Positions 48,280-61,447 of a stretch of 64,000 bases of DNA are shown here, piece by piece. The notes under the pieces are model-generated. The model ran no database searches. It saw only the letters and a list, made by a program, of their open reading frames with translations, and was not told the origin of the DNA. The stretch comes from Sinorhizobium psoraleae. Its GTDB lineage: Bacteria > Pseudomonadota > Alphaproteobacteria > Rhizobiales > Rhizobiaceae. Where the stretch lies: the NCBI RefSeq assembly GCF_013283645.1, contig NZ_JABEKV010000011.1:36841-100840 (forward strand), read 5' to 3'. Every line of letters begins with the position of its first letter. The first letter of the stretch is position 1. Made by a program: the position numbers and the translations under genes.

Positions 48280-48846
48280 TCAGACCTGATAGGGCGAAAC
48301 TTTCCATTTGATAGAGCAGCCCATTGAAGGCTGTTGTTCCGACGGACCTTTGCCAAACAGCGCGACCATGACCATCGCCTCGTAAAGGTCGCGCCTCAGA
48401 TCGCCAGGGCCGATCTCCTTGCGCGAGGCGTCCAGTCGCCCGCGATATTGCAGATTCATGTCCTTGTTAAAGCCGAAGAAGTCTGGCGTGCAGACGGCGC
48501 CGTAGGCGTTGGCGACGGATTGGTCCTCGTCGTATAGATAGCGAAAGGGCAGGGCGTTTTGCGAAGCGAAGCGCTTCATGTTGTCGAACGAATCCTGTGG
48601 ATAGGCCTCGGCATCATTGGCGCTGATCGCCACGAAACCGACGCCGTGATCTTTGAGGTCGATCGCGTCCCGCACGATGCGGGCGATGACCGCTTTCACA
48701 TAGGGGCAGTGATTGCAGATGAAGGTGACGACCAGCCCCTTCGGGCCGGCCTGATCGAATATGGAGTGGGTGAGACCATCTACTCCGGGAAGCCTCGCGT
48801 CGACCGCCGGCCAGCCGAACTCACAGACAGGAGGGGTAGCGGCCAT
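48280..48846 (-). CDS. Thioredoxin-fold redox protein
   Basis: 188 residues. The active-site-like CNHCP (FICNHCPYVKAV) and the AhpC/TSA-type fold (GVGFVAISANDAEAYPQDSFDNMKRFA) place it in the thioredoxin-like redoxin group. No signal peptide, so it is probably cytoplasmic. It lies just before rpe and the cbb operon in the transcription direction of that operon, 3 bases after rpe ends, and may be its last gene. Confidence 0.8.
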   Translation of the reverse strand: MAATPPVCEFGWPAVDARLPGVDGLTHSIFDQAGPKGLVVTFICNHCPYVKAVIARIVRDAIDLKDHGVGFVAISANDAEAYPQDSFDNMKRFASQNALPFRYLYDEDQSVANAYGAVCTPDFFGFNKDMNLQYRGRLDASRKEIGPGDLRRDLYEAMVMVALFGKGPSEQQPSMGCSIKWKVSPYQV

Positions 48847-48849
48847 GGT

Positions 48850-49532
48850 TCACGCGGCTTTCTTCATGGCGCCATCGGACGCCGCGCGGATGGCCGCAAT
48901 GTTTTTCGCGTAGGCCTCCTCGTTGCCGCCTTTGAACACCGCGGAGCCGGCAACCAGCACATCCGCACCGGCCGCGGCAGCGGCGCCGTTTCCGGCGTCA
49001 CGCCACCGTCGATCTCGATGTGGATCGGACGGCTGCCGATCATGGACTTCACGCGGCGCACCTTCTCGACGACGGATGGAATAAAGGCCTGGCCGCCGAA
49101 GCCGGGATTGACAGTCATCAGCAGGATCAGGTCGAGCCGCTCCAGCACATATTCGACGACGGTTTCCGGCGTCGAGGGATTGAGCGAGACGCCGGCCTTG
49201 CAGCCGAGGTCGCGGATCGCCTGCAGCGATCTGTCGAGGTGGGTGGTTGCTTCGGCATGCACGGTGATGATGCCGCAGCCGGCGTCGACGAAGGCGGCGA
49301 GAAAGGGGTCGGCCGGTGCGATCATCAAATGGCAGTCGAACATCTTGTCCGTTCGGTTCCGGATCGCTTTGATGACCGGTGGACCGAAGGTGATGTTCGG
49401 CACGAAATGGCCATCCATCACGTCAAGGTGGATCCAGTCGGCACCGGCCTGGCAGACGGCCTCGACCTCTTCGCCGAGCCGCGAGAAATCTGCCGACAGA
49501 ACCGAGGGGGCTATGATGGTCTTGTGGCTCAT
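48850..49532 (-). pseudogene. rpe: Ribulose-phosphate 3-epimerase with frameshift
   Basis: From an ATG at 49532 the frame encodes a normal TIM-barrel epimerase ([40 protein letters not shown]) to [12 protein letters not shown]. Near 48971-48985 the reading frame is lost. The correct C terminus ([17 protein letters not shown]..., ending at 48850) is found in the next frame, consistent with a one-base deletion. The actual frame ends at 48864 with an unrelated tail. The lost part holds a phosphate-binding loop. It overlaps cbbX by four bases. Either a pseudogene or a sequence error. Confidence 0.85.
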
Positions 49533-50461
49533 GACGAGATCTCCGAAGGATTGGCCTGGTCTATGGCAAACACGCGACTCGCGGAAATATCTCGAGCCGT
49601 GATGGTCGACAGTTGCTCCGCATCGACGGGTCCGACGCTTTCCTCGAACAGGCGGTTCGCCTGCCGCAGCCGGGCGCGGTCGAGCGCGTTGCGGATCGAG
49701 CGCGCATTGGCGAAATGAGGCTGGCGCCGACGACGGGCGATGTAGTCGCTCATCACGGCCGCGGCCTTGGCATCGAAATGATAGCCCTGGCGGCTCAGCA
49801 TGCTCTCGGCGATCGATAGCAGCTCCCCGTCGTCGTAGTCGGGGAAATCGATGTGGTGAGCAATGCGCGAGCGGAAGCCTGGATTGCTCTCGAAAAATCG
49901 GTCCATCCGGTCGGCGTAACCGGCGAGAATGACCACCAGGTCGTCGCGGTTGTTCTCCATCACCTGGAGCAGGATCTCGATCGCTTCCTGGCCGTAGTCG
50001 CGCTCGTTGTCTGGCCGGTAGAGATAATAGGCTTCGTCGATGAACAGCACGCCGCCCATTGCCTTCTTCAGGATCTCCTTGGTCTTGGGCGCGGTGTGGC
50101 CGATATATTGACCGACCAGATCGTCACGCGTGACCGACACCAGATGCCCCTTGCGAATATAGCCGAGCCTGTGCAGCAGATTGGCCATGCGCAAGGCGAC
50201 CGTCGTCTTGCCGGTGCCGGGATTGCCGGTGAAGCTCATGTGCAGCGACGGCGCCTCGTGGGTGAGACCCATGGCGCGGCGAGCCCGCTCGACGAGCAGC
50301 AGGGCTGCCGTCTCGCGGATCCGCTGCTTCACGGGTTTTAGCCCGACGAGTTCCCGATCCAGTTCGTCGAGGATTTCGGCGACACCGGAGGCTTGATACT
50401 CCTCGGCGAGATCGATCGATGTCGGCAGGCTTTCCGTGCTTGATAGAGCTTCCGGCATCAT
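49529..50461 (-). CDS. cbbX: CbbX red-type Rubisco activase
   Basis: 310 residues, AAA+ ATPase. Walker A is GNPGTGKT at 79-86, Walker B is [10 protein letters not shown], and the pore loop is YIGHTAPKT. It removes inhibitory sugar phosphates from red-type Rubisco by pulling on the large subunit's C-terminal tail. It directly follows cbbS in the operon. The short gap of 9 bases supports co-transcription. Confidence 0.97.
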   Translation of the reverse strand: MMPEALSSTESLPTSIDLAEEYQASGVAEILDELDRELVGLKPVKQRIRETAALLLVERARRAMGLTHEAPSLHMSFTGNPGTGKTTVALRMANLLHRLGYIRKGHLVSVTRDDLVGQYIGHTAPKTKEILKKAMGGVLFIDEAYYLYRPDNERDYGQEAIEILLQVMENNRDDLVVILAGYADRMDRFFESNPGFRSRIAHHIDFPDYDDGELLSIAESMLSRQGYHFDAKAAAVMSDYIARRRRQPHFANARSIRNALDRARLRQANRLFEESVGPVDAEQLSTITARDISASRVFAIDQANPSEISS

Positions 50462-50470
50462 TTGCTCCTT

Positions 50471-50860
50471 CTAGCGCCGCGTTTCCCAGGCATAGTGCTG
50501 GCTGCGACCGCGGCTTTCCGTCCGGGTCATCCGCAGCTTCGGTTCGATGTCGGGACGGTTGACGATGAAGGACATCGTAACCGTCTCCAGGCCGCGGCTG
50601 GAATCGAAGGCATTGAGGCGGATGTAATCTTGCGGATGGGCGTTGCGGCAGTCCTCCAGCTCCATCATGACGCCCTTGGCGTCCTTCAGGTCGAACATCG
50701 GATTGGCCCACATTTCCCAGTAGGTGTTGCGGGGGTGGGGGTCGTCGGTATACTCGACGCCGATCGCCCAACCCTTGCCGAGGCAATACTCCACCTGTGC
50801 CGTTATCTGCTCGTCCGTCAGGTCCGGCAGGAACGAGAAGCATCCTTGGGTGATACGCAT
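50471..50860 (-). CDS. cbbS: Rubisco small subunit, form IC
   Basis: 129 residues. It carries the [15 protein letters not shown] motif of small subunits and a C-terminal tail typical of red-like (form IC) enzymes. It makes an L8S8 complex with CbbL. ACGATATGC lies at its start, with GGAGAGGAGAGAC upstream of the ATG at 50860. Confidence 0.97.
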   Translation of the reverse strand: MRITQGCFSFLPDLTDEQITAQVEYCLGKGWAIGVEYTDDPHPRNTYWEMWANPMFDLKDAKGVMMELEDCRNAHPQDYIRLNAFDSSRGLETVTMSFIVNRPDIEPKLRMTRTESRGRSQHYAWETRR

Positions 50861-50882
50861 ATCGTCTCTCCTCTCATGTCCG

Positions 50883-53451
<2,569 letters not shown>

Positions 53452-53455
53452 GGTG

Positions 53456-55537
53456 TCAAGCCTCCTTCGATGAACTGATGACGTCTTTGCTCGCCAAAGG
53501 ACCGGTGCTCATGAGCGGCGCCTCCCGGAAGTCCCGGCGGATAAGCTCCAAGGCTTCGGCGACGACATGATCGGCGGTGATGCCGAAATGGCGGTAGAGG
53601 TCTCCGGCCGGTGCCGAGGCTCCGAAGCCGATCATGCCGACGAAGGCGCCGTCCGGTCCCATCCAGCGATCCCAACCGAGGCGGCCGGCTGCTTCGACGG
53701 CGATGCGCGGGGCATCTCCGAGAACCTGCTTCCGGTACGATGCATCCTGGATCTCGAACTTCTCCCAGCAAGGCATGGACACCACCGCCGCTTCGACACC
53801 CTCGTCGGCCTGCAGGCGTTCCGCTGCGGCAAGGGCGATCTCGACTTCGGATCCAGTGGCAAGCAGCGTGATGTCGCGGGGCCTGCGTGCTTCCTTCAGG
53901 ACGTAGGCTCCGAGCGCCGACAAATTCTCGTCCCCGTCCGTCTGGCGCAGCATCGGCAAGGCCTGCCGCGAAAGGGCAAGGACGCTCGGCCGGTTCTTCT
54001 CACCAAGCGCGATCTCCCAGCATTCGGCCGTCTCGATGATGTCGGCGGGCCGGAAGACATTGAGGTTGGGGGTGGCACGCAACATGGCCAGATGTTCGAC
54101 CGGCTGGTGGGTCGGTCCGTCCTCGCCGAGCCCGATGGAATCATGGGTCAGCACATAGATGACGGGGAGGCCCATCAGCGCCGAGAGACGCATCGCACCG
54201 CGCGCATAGTCGGAAAATACCAGGAAGGTCCCGCCGTACGGAATGAAGCCGCCATGCAAGGCGATGCCGTTCATGGCGGCCGCCATGCCGTGCTCGCGGA
54301 TGCCGTAATGCAGATAGCGGCCTTTGAAATTGCCCGGCGAGATGGGCTGGGTCTGCGACGTCATCGTCAGATTCGAGCCGGTCAGGTCGGCGGAGCCGCC
54401 AATCGTCAGTGCTGTCGCCCCATTGATGACCTCCAGCGCCATCTGCGACGCCTGACGTGTGGCGACCTTGGACGCTCTCTTGCGATGTGCGGCTCGGAAT
54501 TTTGCCAGAAGATGGGCGACATCACCGTCTAGCTGCCGGCTGACAGTCTGCTCGTAGCGCTTCTTCGAGCGCGAGGCGTCGAGCCGGATTTCCCATGCCT
54601 CGCGGGCCAAGCGACCCCGCACGGCCACGCTTTCCCAGGCCGACTTGATCTGAGGCGGCACGAAGAAAGGCGGATGCGTCCAGGCGAGCTTTTCGCGTGT
54701 CGCGGCAATTTCCTTGTCGCCGAGCGCCGCCCCATGGGTCTTGTGCGAGCCCTCCATGCTGGCCGCCCCCTTGCCGATCCGGGTGCGGCAGGCAATCAGC
54801 GACGGTTTGCGGCTCCGGCGCGCCCGCTCGATCGCCTTCGCCACGGCCTCGGGGTCGTGGCCATCGACGCGTTGCGCATCCCAGCCGGCTGCACGAAAAC
54901 GGGCAAGCTGGTTCATCGAGGTGGAGAGGTCGGTCGATCCGTCGATCGATATCCGGTTGTCGTCCCAGAGCACGACCAGCTTGCGCAGCTTCAGATGTCC
55001 GGCAAGGTCGATCGCCTCGTGGCTGATGCCCTCCTGCAGGCAGCCGTCGCCGGCCACCACATAGGTGAAGTGGTTGCAGAGCGAACCCGAGAAGCGGGCA
55101 GCCATCATCTGTTCGGCTATCGCCATGCCGACGGCGGTGGCTATGCCCTGGCCGAGCGGGCCGGTGGTGGTCTCGATCCCCAGGGCATGGCCGTATTCGG
55201 GATGTCCGGCCGTTTTCGAGCCAAGTTGGCGGAAGGCTGAGAGCTCGGCCATCGGCATGTCGGCAAAGCCCATCAGGTGGTGGATGGAATAGAGCAGCAT
55301 CGAACCGTGGCCAGCCGAAAGCACGAAGCGGTCGCGATCCGGCCAGTCGGGCAGGGAAGGGTCGATCTTGATGAAGCGGTTGAAGAGGACGGTGACTGCG
55401 TCGGCCATGCCCATCGGCATGCCGGGGTGGCCGGAATTTGCCTTCTCAACGGCATCCATGGCGAGAAACCGGATGGCGTCGGCCATGTTGCGTTCCGATG
55501 CGGCGGCACGGGGTTCGATCTGCTGCGAAACATTCAT
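53456..55537 (-). CDS. cbbT: Transketolase
   Basis: 693 residues, thiamine diphosphate-dependent. The TPP motif is [13 protein letters not shown] and the N-terminal [11 protein letters not shown] is conserved. The pyrimidine domain has [19 protein letters not shown]. It exchanges two-carbon units in the regeneration phase. It stands between cbbP and cbbA. Confidence 0.97.
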   Translation of the reverse strand: MNVSQQIEPRAAASERNMADAIRFLAMDAVEKANSGHPGMPMGMADAVTVLFNRFIKIDPSLPDWPDRDRFVLSAGHGSMLLYSIHHLMGFADMPMAELSAFRQLGSKTAGHPEYGHALGIETTTGPLGQGIATAVGMAIAEQMMAARFSGSLCNHFTYVVAGDGCLQEGISHEAIDLAGHLKLRKLVVLWDDNRISIDGSTDLSTSMNQLARFRAAGWDAQRVDGHDPEAVAKAIERARRSRKPSLIACRTRIGKGAASMEGSHKTHGAALGDKEIAATREKLAWTHPPFFVPPQIKSAWESVAVRGRLAREAWEIRLDASRSKKRYEQTVSRQLDGDVAHLLAKFRAAHRKRASKVATRQASQMALEVINGATALTIGGSADLTGSNLTMTSQTQPISPGNFKGRYLHYGIREHGMAAAMNGIALHGGFIPYGGTFLVFSDYARGAMRLSALMGLPVIYVLTHDSIGLGEDGPTHQPVEHLAMLRATPNLNVFRPADIIETAECWEIALGEKNRPSVLALSRQALPMLRQTDGDENLSALGAYVLKEARRPRDITLLATGSEVEIALAAAERLQADEGVEAAVVSMPCWEKFEIQDASYRKQVLGDAPRIAVEAAGRLGWDRWMGPDGAFVGMIGFGASAPAGDLYRHFGITADHVVAEALELIRRDFREAPLMSTGPLASKDVISSSKEA

Positions 55538-55547
55538 GGTGGTCTCC

Positions 55548-56417
55548 TCACGACATGCGGTGTTTGCGTTCGAGCAGTTTGTGGATGAGCGGTGTGAAAA
55601 TCAGCTGCATGGCGAGATCGAGCTTGTCTCCCGGCACCACGATGGAATTGGCACGCGACATGTAGCTGTTGTGCAGCATCGACAGCAGGTAGGGAAAATC
55701 GATGCTGCGCGGATTGGCAAAGCGGATGACCAGGATGGATTCGGCCGGCGTCGGTATCCAGCGCGCAATGAAGGGATTGGACGTGTCGACGATCGGCACG
55801 CGCTGGAAATTGATGTCGGTCAGGGAAAACTGCGGGCAGATGTAGTGCACGTAGTCCGGCATGCGCCGCAGAATGGTGTCCGTCACCGCCTCGGCGGAGT
55901 AACCGCGCGTCGCCTTGTCTCGATGGATCTTCTGGATCCATTCGAGGTTGACCACCGGAACGACGCCGATCTTCAGGTCGCAGTGCTGCGCAAGATTAAC
56001 CGCGTCGGTGACGGCGCAGCCATGCAATCCCTCGTAAAACAGCAGATCGCTGTCACCGAACTCCTCCCAGTTCGTGAATGTGCCGGGTTCCGCGCCGTAT
56101 TTGGCAGCCTCGGCGTCGTCATGCACGTAGTGACGGGTGCGGCCGACGCCGCGCCTGCCATATTCGGCAAAGACACTCTCGAGAATCTCCAGTTCGTTCG
56201 CCTCGGCGGAGAAATGGGTAAAGTCGATGCCTCTGGCCTTCTCGTCGGCGATCTTGCGGCGCATGCTTTCCCGGTCGTAGCGGTGGAAGGCATCGCCTTC
56301 GATGAACGATGCCGAAACGTTCTCGCGCTTGAAGATCTTCTCGAACGTGTCCTTGACGGTGGTCGTGCCGGCGCCGGACGAGCCGGTGATCGATATGATG
56401 GGGTGTCTCGCTGACAT
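55548..56417 (-). CDS. cbbP: Phosphoribulokinase
   Basis: 289 residues. The P-loop is GSSGAGTTT (residues about 12-20). The catalytic Asp follows in [13 protein letters not shown], and YHxDAEA-like [11 protein letters not shown] is present. It makes ribulose-1,5-bisphosphate from ribulose-5-phosphate. It is the second gene of the operon. Confidence 0.97.
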   Translation of the reverse strand: MSARHPIISITGSSGAGTTTVKDTFEKIFKRENVSASFIEGDAFHRYDRESMRRKIADEKARGIDFTHFSAEANELEILESVFAEYGRRGVGRTRHYVHDDAEAAKYGAEPGTFTNWEEFGDSDLLFYEGLHGCAVTDAVNLAQHCDLKIGVVPVVNLEWIQKIHRDKATRGYSAEAVTDTILRRMPDYVHYICPQFSLTDINFQRVPIVDTSNPFIARWIPTPAESILVIRFANPRSIDFPYLLSMLHNSYMSRANSIVVPGDKLDLAMQLIFTPLIHKLLERKHRMS

Positions 56418-56427
56418 GCGGCTCTCC

Positions 56428-57477
56428 TCAGGCCCGAAACAGACCGCGCTTGCCGAAGAGCGGTGCGCGTTCGCCGATCATGTTGGGGTCGACGTGATAG
56501 CGGGCGATGCGCTCCACCTCGCGACGCGAACCGAAAATCAGCGGTACGCGCTGGTGCAGGTTTTCCGGGACGAGATCGAGAATGCGCGTGACCGACGTCG
56601 TGGCTGCGCCGCCGGCGTTCTCGACGATGAAGGCGATGGGGTTGGCCTCGTAGACCTGCCGCAGCCGGCCCTGGCTGTAGCCTTTTCTGCCGTCGGCGGG
56701 ATACAGGAAGATCCCGCCGCGAACGAGAATCCGATAGGTATCGGCAACCAGCGAGGCGATCCATCGCATGTTGAAGTCCCGCTCGCGCGGCCCCTCTGCA
56801 CCGGCGAGGCAATCGTCGACATAGAGCCGGACCGCTTCCTCCCAGTGTCGGTAGTTCGACATGTTGATCGCGAATTCGCTGGTGCGCTCGGCGATGTTGA
56901 CCGACTTGTATCCCTGTACGAAGCAGCCGAGCCGACTGGAGAAGATGAAGATCTCCGTGCCCTTTCCGAGCGACAGTACCAGCGCGGTTTGCGGTCCGTA
57001 GAGGAAGAAGCCTGCCGCCAGCTGTCGGTTTCCGGCTTGCAGAAAGGACTGCATGAGATCCGAGTCCGGTCCTTGGACGGCGGGCAGCACGGAGAAAATC
57101 GTGCCGACGGAGACGTTGGTGTCGATGTTGGAAGAGCCGTCGAGCGGATCGATCGCAACCGCAAGGCGCGCATTCGGATCGAGCAGTACGGGGTTGTCCA
57201 GTTCTTCCGAGGCGTAGCATGCGACCGGCGCGCCCTGCAGGCATGACAGGAAAAGGCCGTCGCACACGACGTCGAGATCCTTCTGCAGGTCGCCGTCGCT
57301 ATTGCTGCCGCCACGGGTGCCGTTGAACGCCGTTCCGAGCGCGCCCTGGTTGACGAGTTTGCGGACGTCGAGGGCGGCTGTCGCCAGCCGTTGTACTACT
57401 GCGGCCACTTCCCGGGCGATATCGTCGCCAGTGGCCACGCGTGAGGCAAGATAGGCCTCGAGAGTCGCGCCGGACAT
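56428..57477 (-). CDS. cbbF: Fructose-1,6-bisphosphatase, class I
   Basis: 349 residues. The metal-binding DPLDGSSNID motif is complete, and substrate-binding regions (NMSNYRHWEE; GGIFLYPAD) follow. First gene of the cbb operon. GGGGAGGAGAC lies upstream of the ATG at 57477. It dephosphorylates fructose bisphosphate in the Calvin cycle. Confidence 0.97.
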   Translation of the reverse strand: MSGATLEAYLASRVATGDDIAREVAAVVQRLATAALDVRKLVNQGALGTAFNGTRGGSNSDGDLQKDLDVVCDGLFLSCLQGAPVACYASEELDNPVLLDPNARLAVAIDPLDGSSNIDTNVSVGTIFSVLPAVQGPDSDLMQSFLQAGNRQLAAGFFLYGPQTALVLSLGKGTEIFIFSSRLGCFVQGYKSVNIAERTSEFAINMSNYRHWEEAVRLYVDDCLAGAEGPRERDFNMRWIASLVADTYRILVRGGIFLYPADGRKGYSQGRLRQVYEANPIAFIVENAGGAATTSVTRILDLVPENLHQRVPLIFGSRREVERIARYHVDPNMIGERAPLFGKRGLFRA

Positions 57478-57514
57478 GATGTCTCCTCCCCGATGTCCAG
57501 TGCAGGATGGCGCA

Positions 57515-57565
57515 ATCCGTGAGTTTGTAAAATTTATTAGATTGACTTCAGAAGTTAGAATTTCT
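57515..57565. promoter_or_regulatory. cbb operon/cbbR intergenic control region, CbbR site
   Basis: The 99-base gap between cbbF and cbbR is AT-rich at its centre. It contains ACTTCAGAAGT (57545-57555), an inverted repeat inside TGACTTCAGAAGTTA that fits the LysR-type T-N11-A idea. CbbR would bind here and drive cbbF onward. Confidence 0.55.
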
Positions 57566-57576
57566 TACTTTCGTTC

Positions 57577-58518
57577 ATGCGCAACGTGACACTTCGCCAA
57601 CTTCGCACCGTCCAGACCGTTTGCCGGCTGGGGAAGATCAATCTTGCTGCCGAGGCTTTGGGTCTGACGGGCCCGGCGCTCACGCTGCAGATCCAGCAAC
57701 TGGAACGGGACGCCAATGTCCCGTTGTTCGACAGGACGCGCGGCGGCATGGTTCCGACGGCGTTCGGTCTTGCTTTCCTTGAGGCGGCGCGGGCGGTTGA
57801 GGAGAGCCTCACCAGCCTCGAGGACTCAATCAGTGCCATCAAGGGGCTCAGAACCGGGCGATTGCGCCTTGGCGTGGTATCGACCGGAAAATATTTCGCG
57901 CCGCAACTGATTGCCGCCTTCCGCGATCAGCTCCCCGCCATCGAGATCAATCTCTTTATCGGCAACCGAGCCGAAGTCATCGCCAAATTGAGGGACCATG
58001 AGATCGATGTTGCGCTGATGGGACGGCCGCCGCGCGACTTCGAGGTGCGCGCAGAGGTGTTCGGCGACCATCCGCTGGTCTTCATCGCCCCCGCCGCCCA
58101 CCCGCTCGCAGGCTTGCTGGAAATTTCGCGGGAGCGGATTGCGCAGGAACAGTTTCTCGTGCGGGAAAAGGGTTCGGGGACGCGTATCTCGCTTGAGATC
58201 TTCCTGAGCGACACGCCGCACAAGCTCGAGGAGTTGGGCACAGAGATCGCTTCGAACGAGACGATCAAGCAGGCGGTCATCGCCGGTCTTGGGATTGCCT
58301 TCATCTCCGCCCATACCATCGAGCAGGAGGTGAAGCTCGGCCGGCTCGTCATTCTCGATGTCGTCGATACGCCGATCCGCCGGCAATGGTTCAGCGTGTC
58401 GCGCCTGGACCGCGCCACGACTCCGGCGATGCAGGCTTTCGAGCGGTTCCTGCTGGCAACGGGCGCGCGATATCTGCCGGTGGTCAGCAAGCCTTATCCC
58501 GCCAACGCGTTCGGTTAG
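57577..58518 (+). CDS. cbbR: LysR-type regulator of the Calvin cycle operon
   Basis: 313 residues. N-terminal helix-turn-helix (LRQLRTVQTVCRLGKINLAAEALGLTGPALTLQIQQLE, given here by region 5-45) and a periplasmic-binding-like effector domain. Divergent from cbbF, as in other proteobacteria. CbbR usually senses metabolites such as RuBP or NADPH. Following it is a 373-base gap with pqqA at its end. Confidence 0.95.
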   Translation: MRNVTLRQLRTVQTVCRLGKINLAAEALGLTGPALTLQIQQLERDANVPLFDRTRGGMVPTAFGLAFLEAARAVEESLTSLEDSISAIKGLRTGRLRLGVVSTGKYFAPQLIAAFRDQLPAIEINLFIGNRAEVIAKLRDHEIDVALMGRPPRDFEVRAEVFGDHPLVFIAPAAHPLAGLLEISRERIAQEQFLVREKGSGTRISLEIFLSDTPHKLEELGTEIASNETIKQAVIAGLGIAFISAHTIEQEVKLGRLVILDVVDTPIRRQWFSVSRLDRATTPAMQAFERFLLATGARYLPVVSKPYPANAFG

Positions 58519-58727
58519 GGCGAAGAAGCAATCTGCTCCGCGGCTACGGGCGTTCGGCAAGACGATGCGGCTATTTGGCCCCGTGTCCGCATCCGCTCGG
58601 CTGGTTTCGAGCCGAAAGTGCGTTGTCGATATGCACCTAGGTCTTAATTGCCGGGCCTAAAACGGTTTGCTACCCTTCAAGGGAGGCTGCGTAAATGCCG
58701 TAGTCACGCGAACTCGATTTGCCAACC

Positions 58728-58748
58728 CCCGGCGACGGCGCCGCCGGG
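58728..58748 (+). terminator. GC-rich hairpin after cbbR
   Basis: CCCGGCG and CGCCGGG pair around a seven-base loop. No T-run follows, so it may slow or end transcription of cbbR, or shape the pqqA leader. Confidence 0.4.
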
Positions 58749-58891
58749 TCTTGCCGGAGCGGGAGAAAGCCGTTCCGGCCTTTCACCCAAGCAGCGCTCT
58801 TTGCGAGCAAAGCTTGTTTCGTGTTCGATCCAGATGCAAGGGCGCCTGCAAATGCGGGAGCGAGCACACCAATCGGACGAATGGAGGAAAC

Positions 58892-58987
58892 ATGTCCTGG
58901 CATAAACCAAAATTCATTGAAGTCAGCTGCGCGATGGAAATCACCCGCTACGCTCCTGCGGACGGAGATGAGCCCATCCTCTTCTGA
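58892..58987 (+). CDS. pqqA: PQQ precursor peptide PqqA
   Basis: 31 residues. The conserved Glu16 and Tyr20 (AMEITRY) are the residues joined to make PQQ. GGAGGAAA lies just before the ATG. Too short for automatic gene finders at usual cut-offs. First gene of the pqq operon. The AMEITRYAPADGDEPILF tail is typical of alphaproteobacterial PqqA. Confidence 0.95.
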   Translation: MSWHKPKFIEVSCAMEITRYAPADGDEPILF

Positions 58988-59035
58988 CGCTCCGCCGCAC
59001 GATGGTCGGCTCACAACGCGTCTCGGGATAGACCA

Positions 59036-59947
59036 GTGAATGAAGCGTCCGATCTTCGTCTTGTCGTCTTGGGGGCCGCCGCCGGCGGCGGTCTCCCGCA
59101 ATGGAATTGCGGCTGTTTGAATTGCACGATGGCGCGCGATCCTGCCTCCGCCGTCAGGCCGCAGACCCAATCGTCGCTGGCCGTCAGCCTCGACGGCGAG
59201 GCCTGGGCCGTCTTCAACGCCTCTCCCGACATCCGCCAACAGATTCAGAACAATCGATCCCTGCAGCCGCGCCGGCTGCGTCACACCCCGATCAAAAGCG
59301 TGGTGTTGACCAATGGTGACATCGATCACCTGGCGGGATTGCTCGACCTCAGGGAAAAACAGGCCTTCGCGGTTTTCGCAACCGGCGCAGTCAGCCGGAT
59401 TCTTGCCGACAATTCGATCTTCGGCGTTCTCGATCCGGACCTGGTTTCGAGGAAGAACATCGCCATCGAGGAACCGTTCTCGCCGCTGCCCGGTCTCGAG
59501 GCGCGGCTCTTCGCGGTGCCCGGCAAGGTTCCGCTTTTCCTCGAAGGCGGCGAACCGGATCTGAACGTCGAGGGCGAAAACACGGTCGGAATCGAGCTCA
59601 GGGCCGCCACCAGGCGCGTCTACTACATTCCAGGCTGCGGCACGCTGACCGACGGCCTTGCAGCGCGCCTGCGCGATGCCGACGCGTTGTTCTTCGACGG
59701 CACGCTTTTCAATGACGACGAGATGATCGCCACCGGTACGGGGCGCAAGACCGGCCGCCGCATGGGCCACATGCCGATCGCCGGCGAAGGCGGCAGCCTC
59801 GATGCACTCGCTGCCTTGAACATTCGCAAAAAGGTCTATGTCCACATCAACAACACGAATCCGATCTGGCGGCCCGGCTCCGAGCGCGCCTACGTCGAAA
59901 GCCGCGGCTTCGACGTCGGGTTCGACGGCATGGAGGTCCAGCTTTGA
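59036..59947 (+). CDS. pqqB: PqqB, MBL-fold oxygenase-type protein
   Basis: 303 residues starting with GTG at 59036 (VNEASD...). The structural zinc cysteines are C-x-C-x2-C (WNCGCLNC). The MBL-like region has NGDIDHLAGLLDLRE. PqqB is thought to hydroxylate a diamino-acid intermediate. The stop overlaps the TTG start of pqqC. Confidence 0.95.
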   Translation: MNEASDLRLVVLGAAAGGGLPQWNCGCLNCTMARDPASAVRPQTQSSLAVSLDGEAWAVFNASPDIRQQIQNNRSLQPRRLRHTPIKSVVLTNGDIDHLAGLLDLREKQAFAVFATGAVSRILADNSIFGVLDPDLVSRKNIAIEEPFSPLPGLEARLFAVPGKVPLFLEGGEPDLNVEGENTVGIELRAATRRVYYIPGCGTLTDGLAARLRDADALFFDGTLFNDDEMIATGTGRKTGRRMGHMPIAGEGGSLDALAALNIRKKVYVHINNTNPIWRPGSERAYVESRGFDVGFDGMEVQL

Positions 59948-60714
59948 CGACGGCAACCGACAAGCAAGCGTTTCACGCCCGCCTACTGGAAATCGGCAAG
60001 GAACGCTATCACGACAAGCACCCCTTCCACGTCATGCTCCACGGTGGCCACGCAACGATGACGCAGGTGCGGGCCTGGGTCATCAATCGCTACTATTATC
60101 AGAGCCGAATTCCGATGAAGGACGCCGCGTTTCTGTCGCGTTGCGAGGACCCGCAAATGCGTCGGGCCTGGCGCTCGCGCATCGAAGATCATGACGGCGG
60201 CGTCAACGAGGGCGGTGGCATCCGCCGTTGGCTGCGTCTCGCCGAAGCGGTCGGACTCGATCCCGCCTATGTCGCCTCGACAAAGGGGGTCCTGCCTGCG
60301 ACCCGGTTTGCCGTCGACGCCTATGTGTCGTTCGTGCGCGAGAAGCCGCTGCTCGAGGCGGTGGCCTCCTCGCTGACCGAGCTTTTCGCGCCCAAGATCC
60401 ATTCGGAGCGCATCGCCGGGCTTTTGCAGCACTATGCGTTCGCCGACGACGCGGCGCTTGCCTATTTCCGCCAACGGCTCAACGAGGCGCCGCAGGACGT
60501 GGCATTCGGGCTTGCCTATGTCCTCGACCACGCCGACACGCAGGAAAAACGGGATGCCGCCGCCGCGGCGCTCATCTTCAAGACGGATGTGCTGTGGTCG
60601 CAGCTCGATGCGCTCTATTCGGCCTATGTCGCGCCCGGCCGCATTCCGCCGGGAGGCTGGGACGGGCGGGAAGGCGTCATCGGGGAAACTGTCTCGACGG
60701 AGGCCGCCGAATGA
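59944..60714 (+). CDS. pqqC: PqqC, final PQQ oxidase
   Basis: 256 residues, all-helical PqqC fold. It performs the last ring closure and oxidation to PQQ using oxygen. The start is TTG at 59944 and overlaps pqqB's stop. HHxxHPFH-like NRYYYQSRIPMKDA and IEDHDG regions are conserved. Its stop overlaps the pqqD start. Confidence 0.96.
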   Translation: MTTATDKQAFHARLLEIGKERYHDKHPFHVMLHGGHATMTQVRAWVINRYYYQSRIPMKDAAFLSRCEDPQMRRAWRSRIEDHDGGVNEGGGIRRWLRLAEAVGLDPAYVASTKGVLPATRFAVDAYVSFVREKPLLEAVASSLTELFAPKIHSERIAGLLQHYAFADDAALAYFRQRLNEAPQDVAFGLAYVLDHADTQEKRDAAAAALIFKTDVLWSQLDALYSAYVAPGRIPPGGWDGREGVIGETVSTEAAE

Positions 60715-61007
60715 CCGCCGATGCGCCGGTGATTTCAGGTTCCAGCGTCGTCAAGCTGGCGCGCGGGGTACGGCTGCGCGAGGACCGGGTGCGCGGCCAG
60801 ATGGTCCTGCTGGCGCCGGAGCGTGCCATGGCCTTGGACGAGATCGCCGTTGCCATCGTGCAAGCGCTTGATGGCAAGCGGAGCCTCGATCGGATTGCTG
60901 ACGACTTTGCCGCCCGGTTCGGGGCCCCCGTCGCGCAGATTGCCAGCGACGTGAAGGCTTTCGTCCACGAGCTTGCCGTCCGCCGCATGCTGGAGATCGT
61001 CGAATGA
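60711..61007 (+). CDS. pqqD: PqqD peptide chaperone
   Basis: 98 residues. PqqD binds PqqA and delivers it to PqqE. The helical region [20 protein letters not shown] leads to the conserved [18 protein letters not shown]. It overlaps pqqC by four bases and pqqE by four bases (ATGA). The full coupled set is ABCDE. Confidence 0.95.
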   Translation: MTADAPVISGSSVVKLARGVRLREDRVRGQMVLLAPERAMALDEIAVAIVQALDGKRSLDRIADDFAARFGAPVAQIASDVKAFVHELAVRRMLEIVE

Positions 61008-61447
61008 AGCGTGGCGCCGCCCTTGCAAATGGTATCGTACGCGAGGTTTCGCGCGTGCCTCCTCCGATGGCGATGCTCGCGGAGCTGACGCATCGATGTC
61101 CGCTCGCCTGCCCCTATTGCTCCAACCCGGTGGCGTTGACGCCGGCAAAGGATGAACTTTCGACCGGGGAATGGATAAACGTCTTCGAGCAGGGGGCCGA
61201 CCTCGGCGTGCTGCATCTGCATTTGTCGGGCGGCGAGCCGGCGGCACGCCGGGACCTCGTCGAGCTGACGCGGGCGGCGGTTTCGCTCGGGCTTTATACC
61301 AATCTGATCACGTCGGGCGTGGGTTTGACCGAAGCCAGAATCAGCAGCCTGGCCGATGTCGGGCTCGACCATGTCCAGCTCTCGATCCAGGGCGTTTCGC
61401 CCGAAAGCGCCGACCGGATCGGCGGCTACAGCGGCGGATATGAACGC
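61004..61447 (+). pseudogene. pqqE: pqqE truncated at codon 148
   Basis: The start and first 148 codons are those of PqqE, a radical SAM enzyme that joins Glu to Tyr in PqqA. The FeS motif CxxxCxxC is present ([12 protein letters not shown]). After SGGYER the sequence changes to insertion-element DNA. Full PqqE has about 375 residues, so the SPASM iron-sulfur domain and much of the barrel are missing. No 3' part of pqqE lies on the far side of the element, so this is a deletion or rearrangement, not a simple insertion. Confidence 0.9.
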
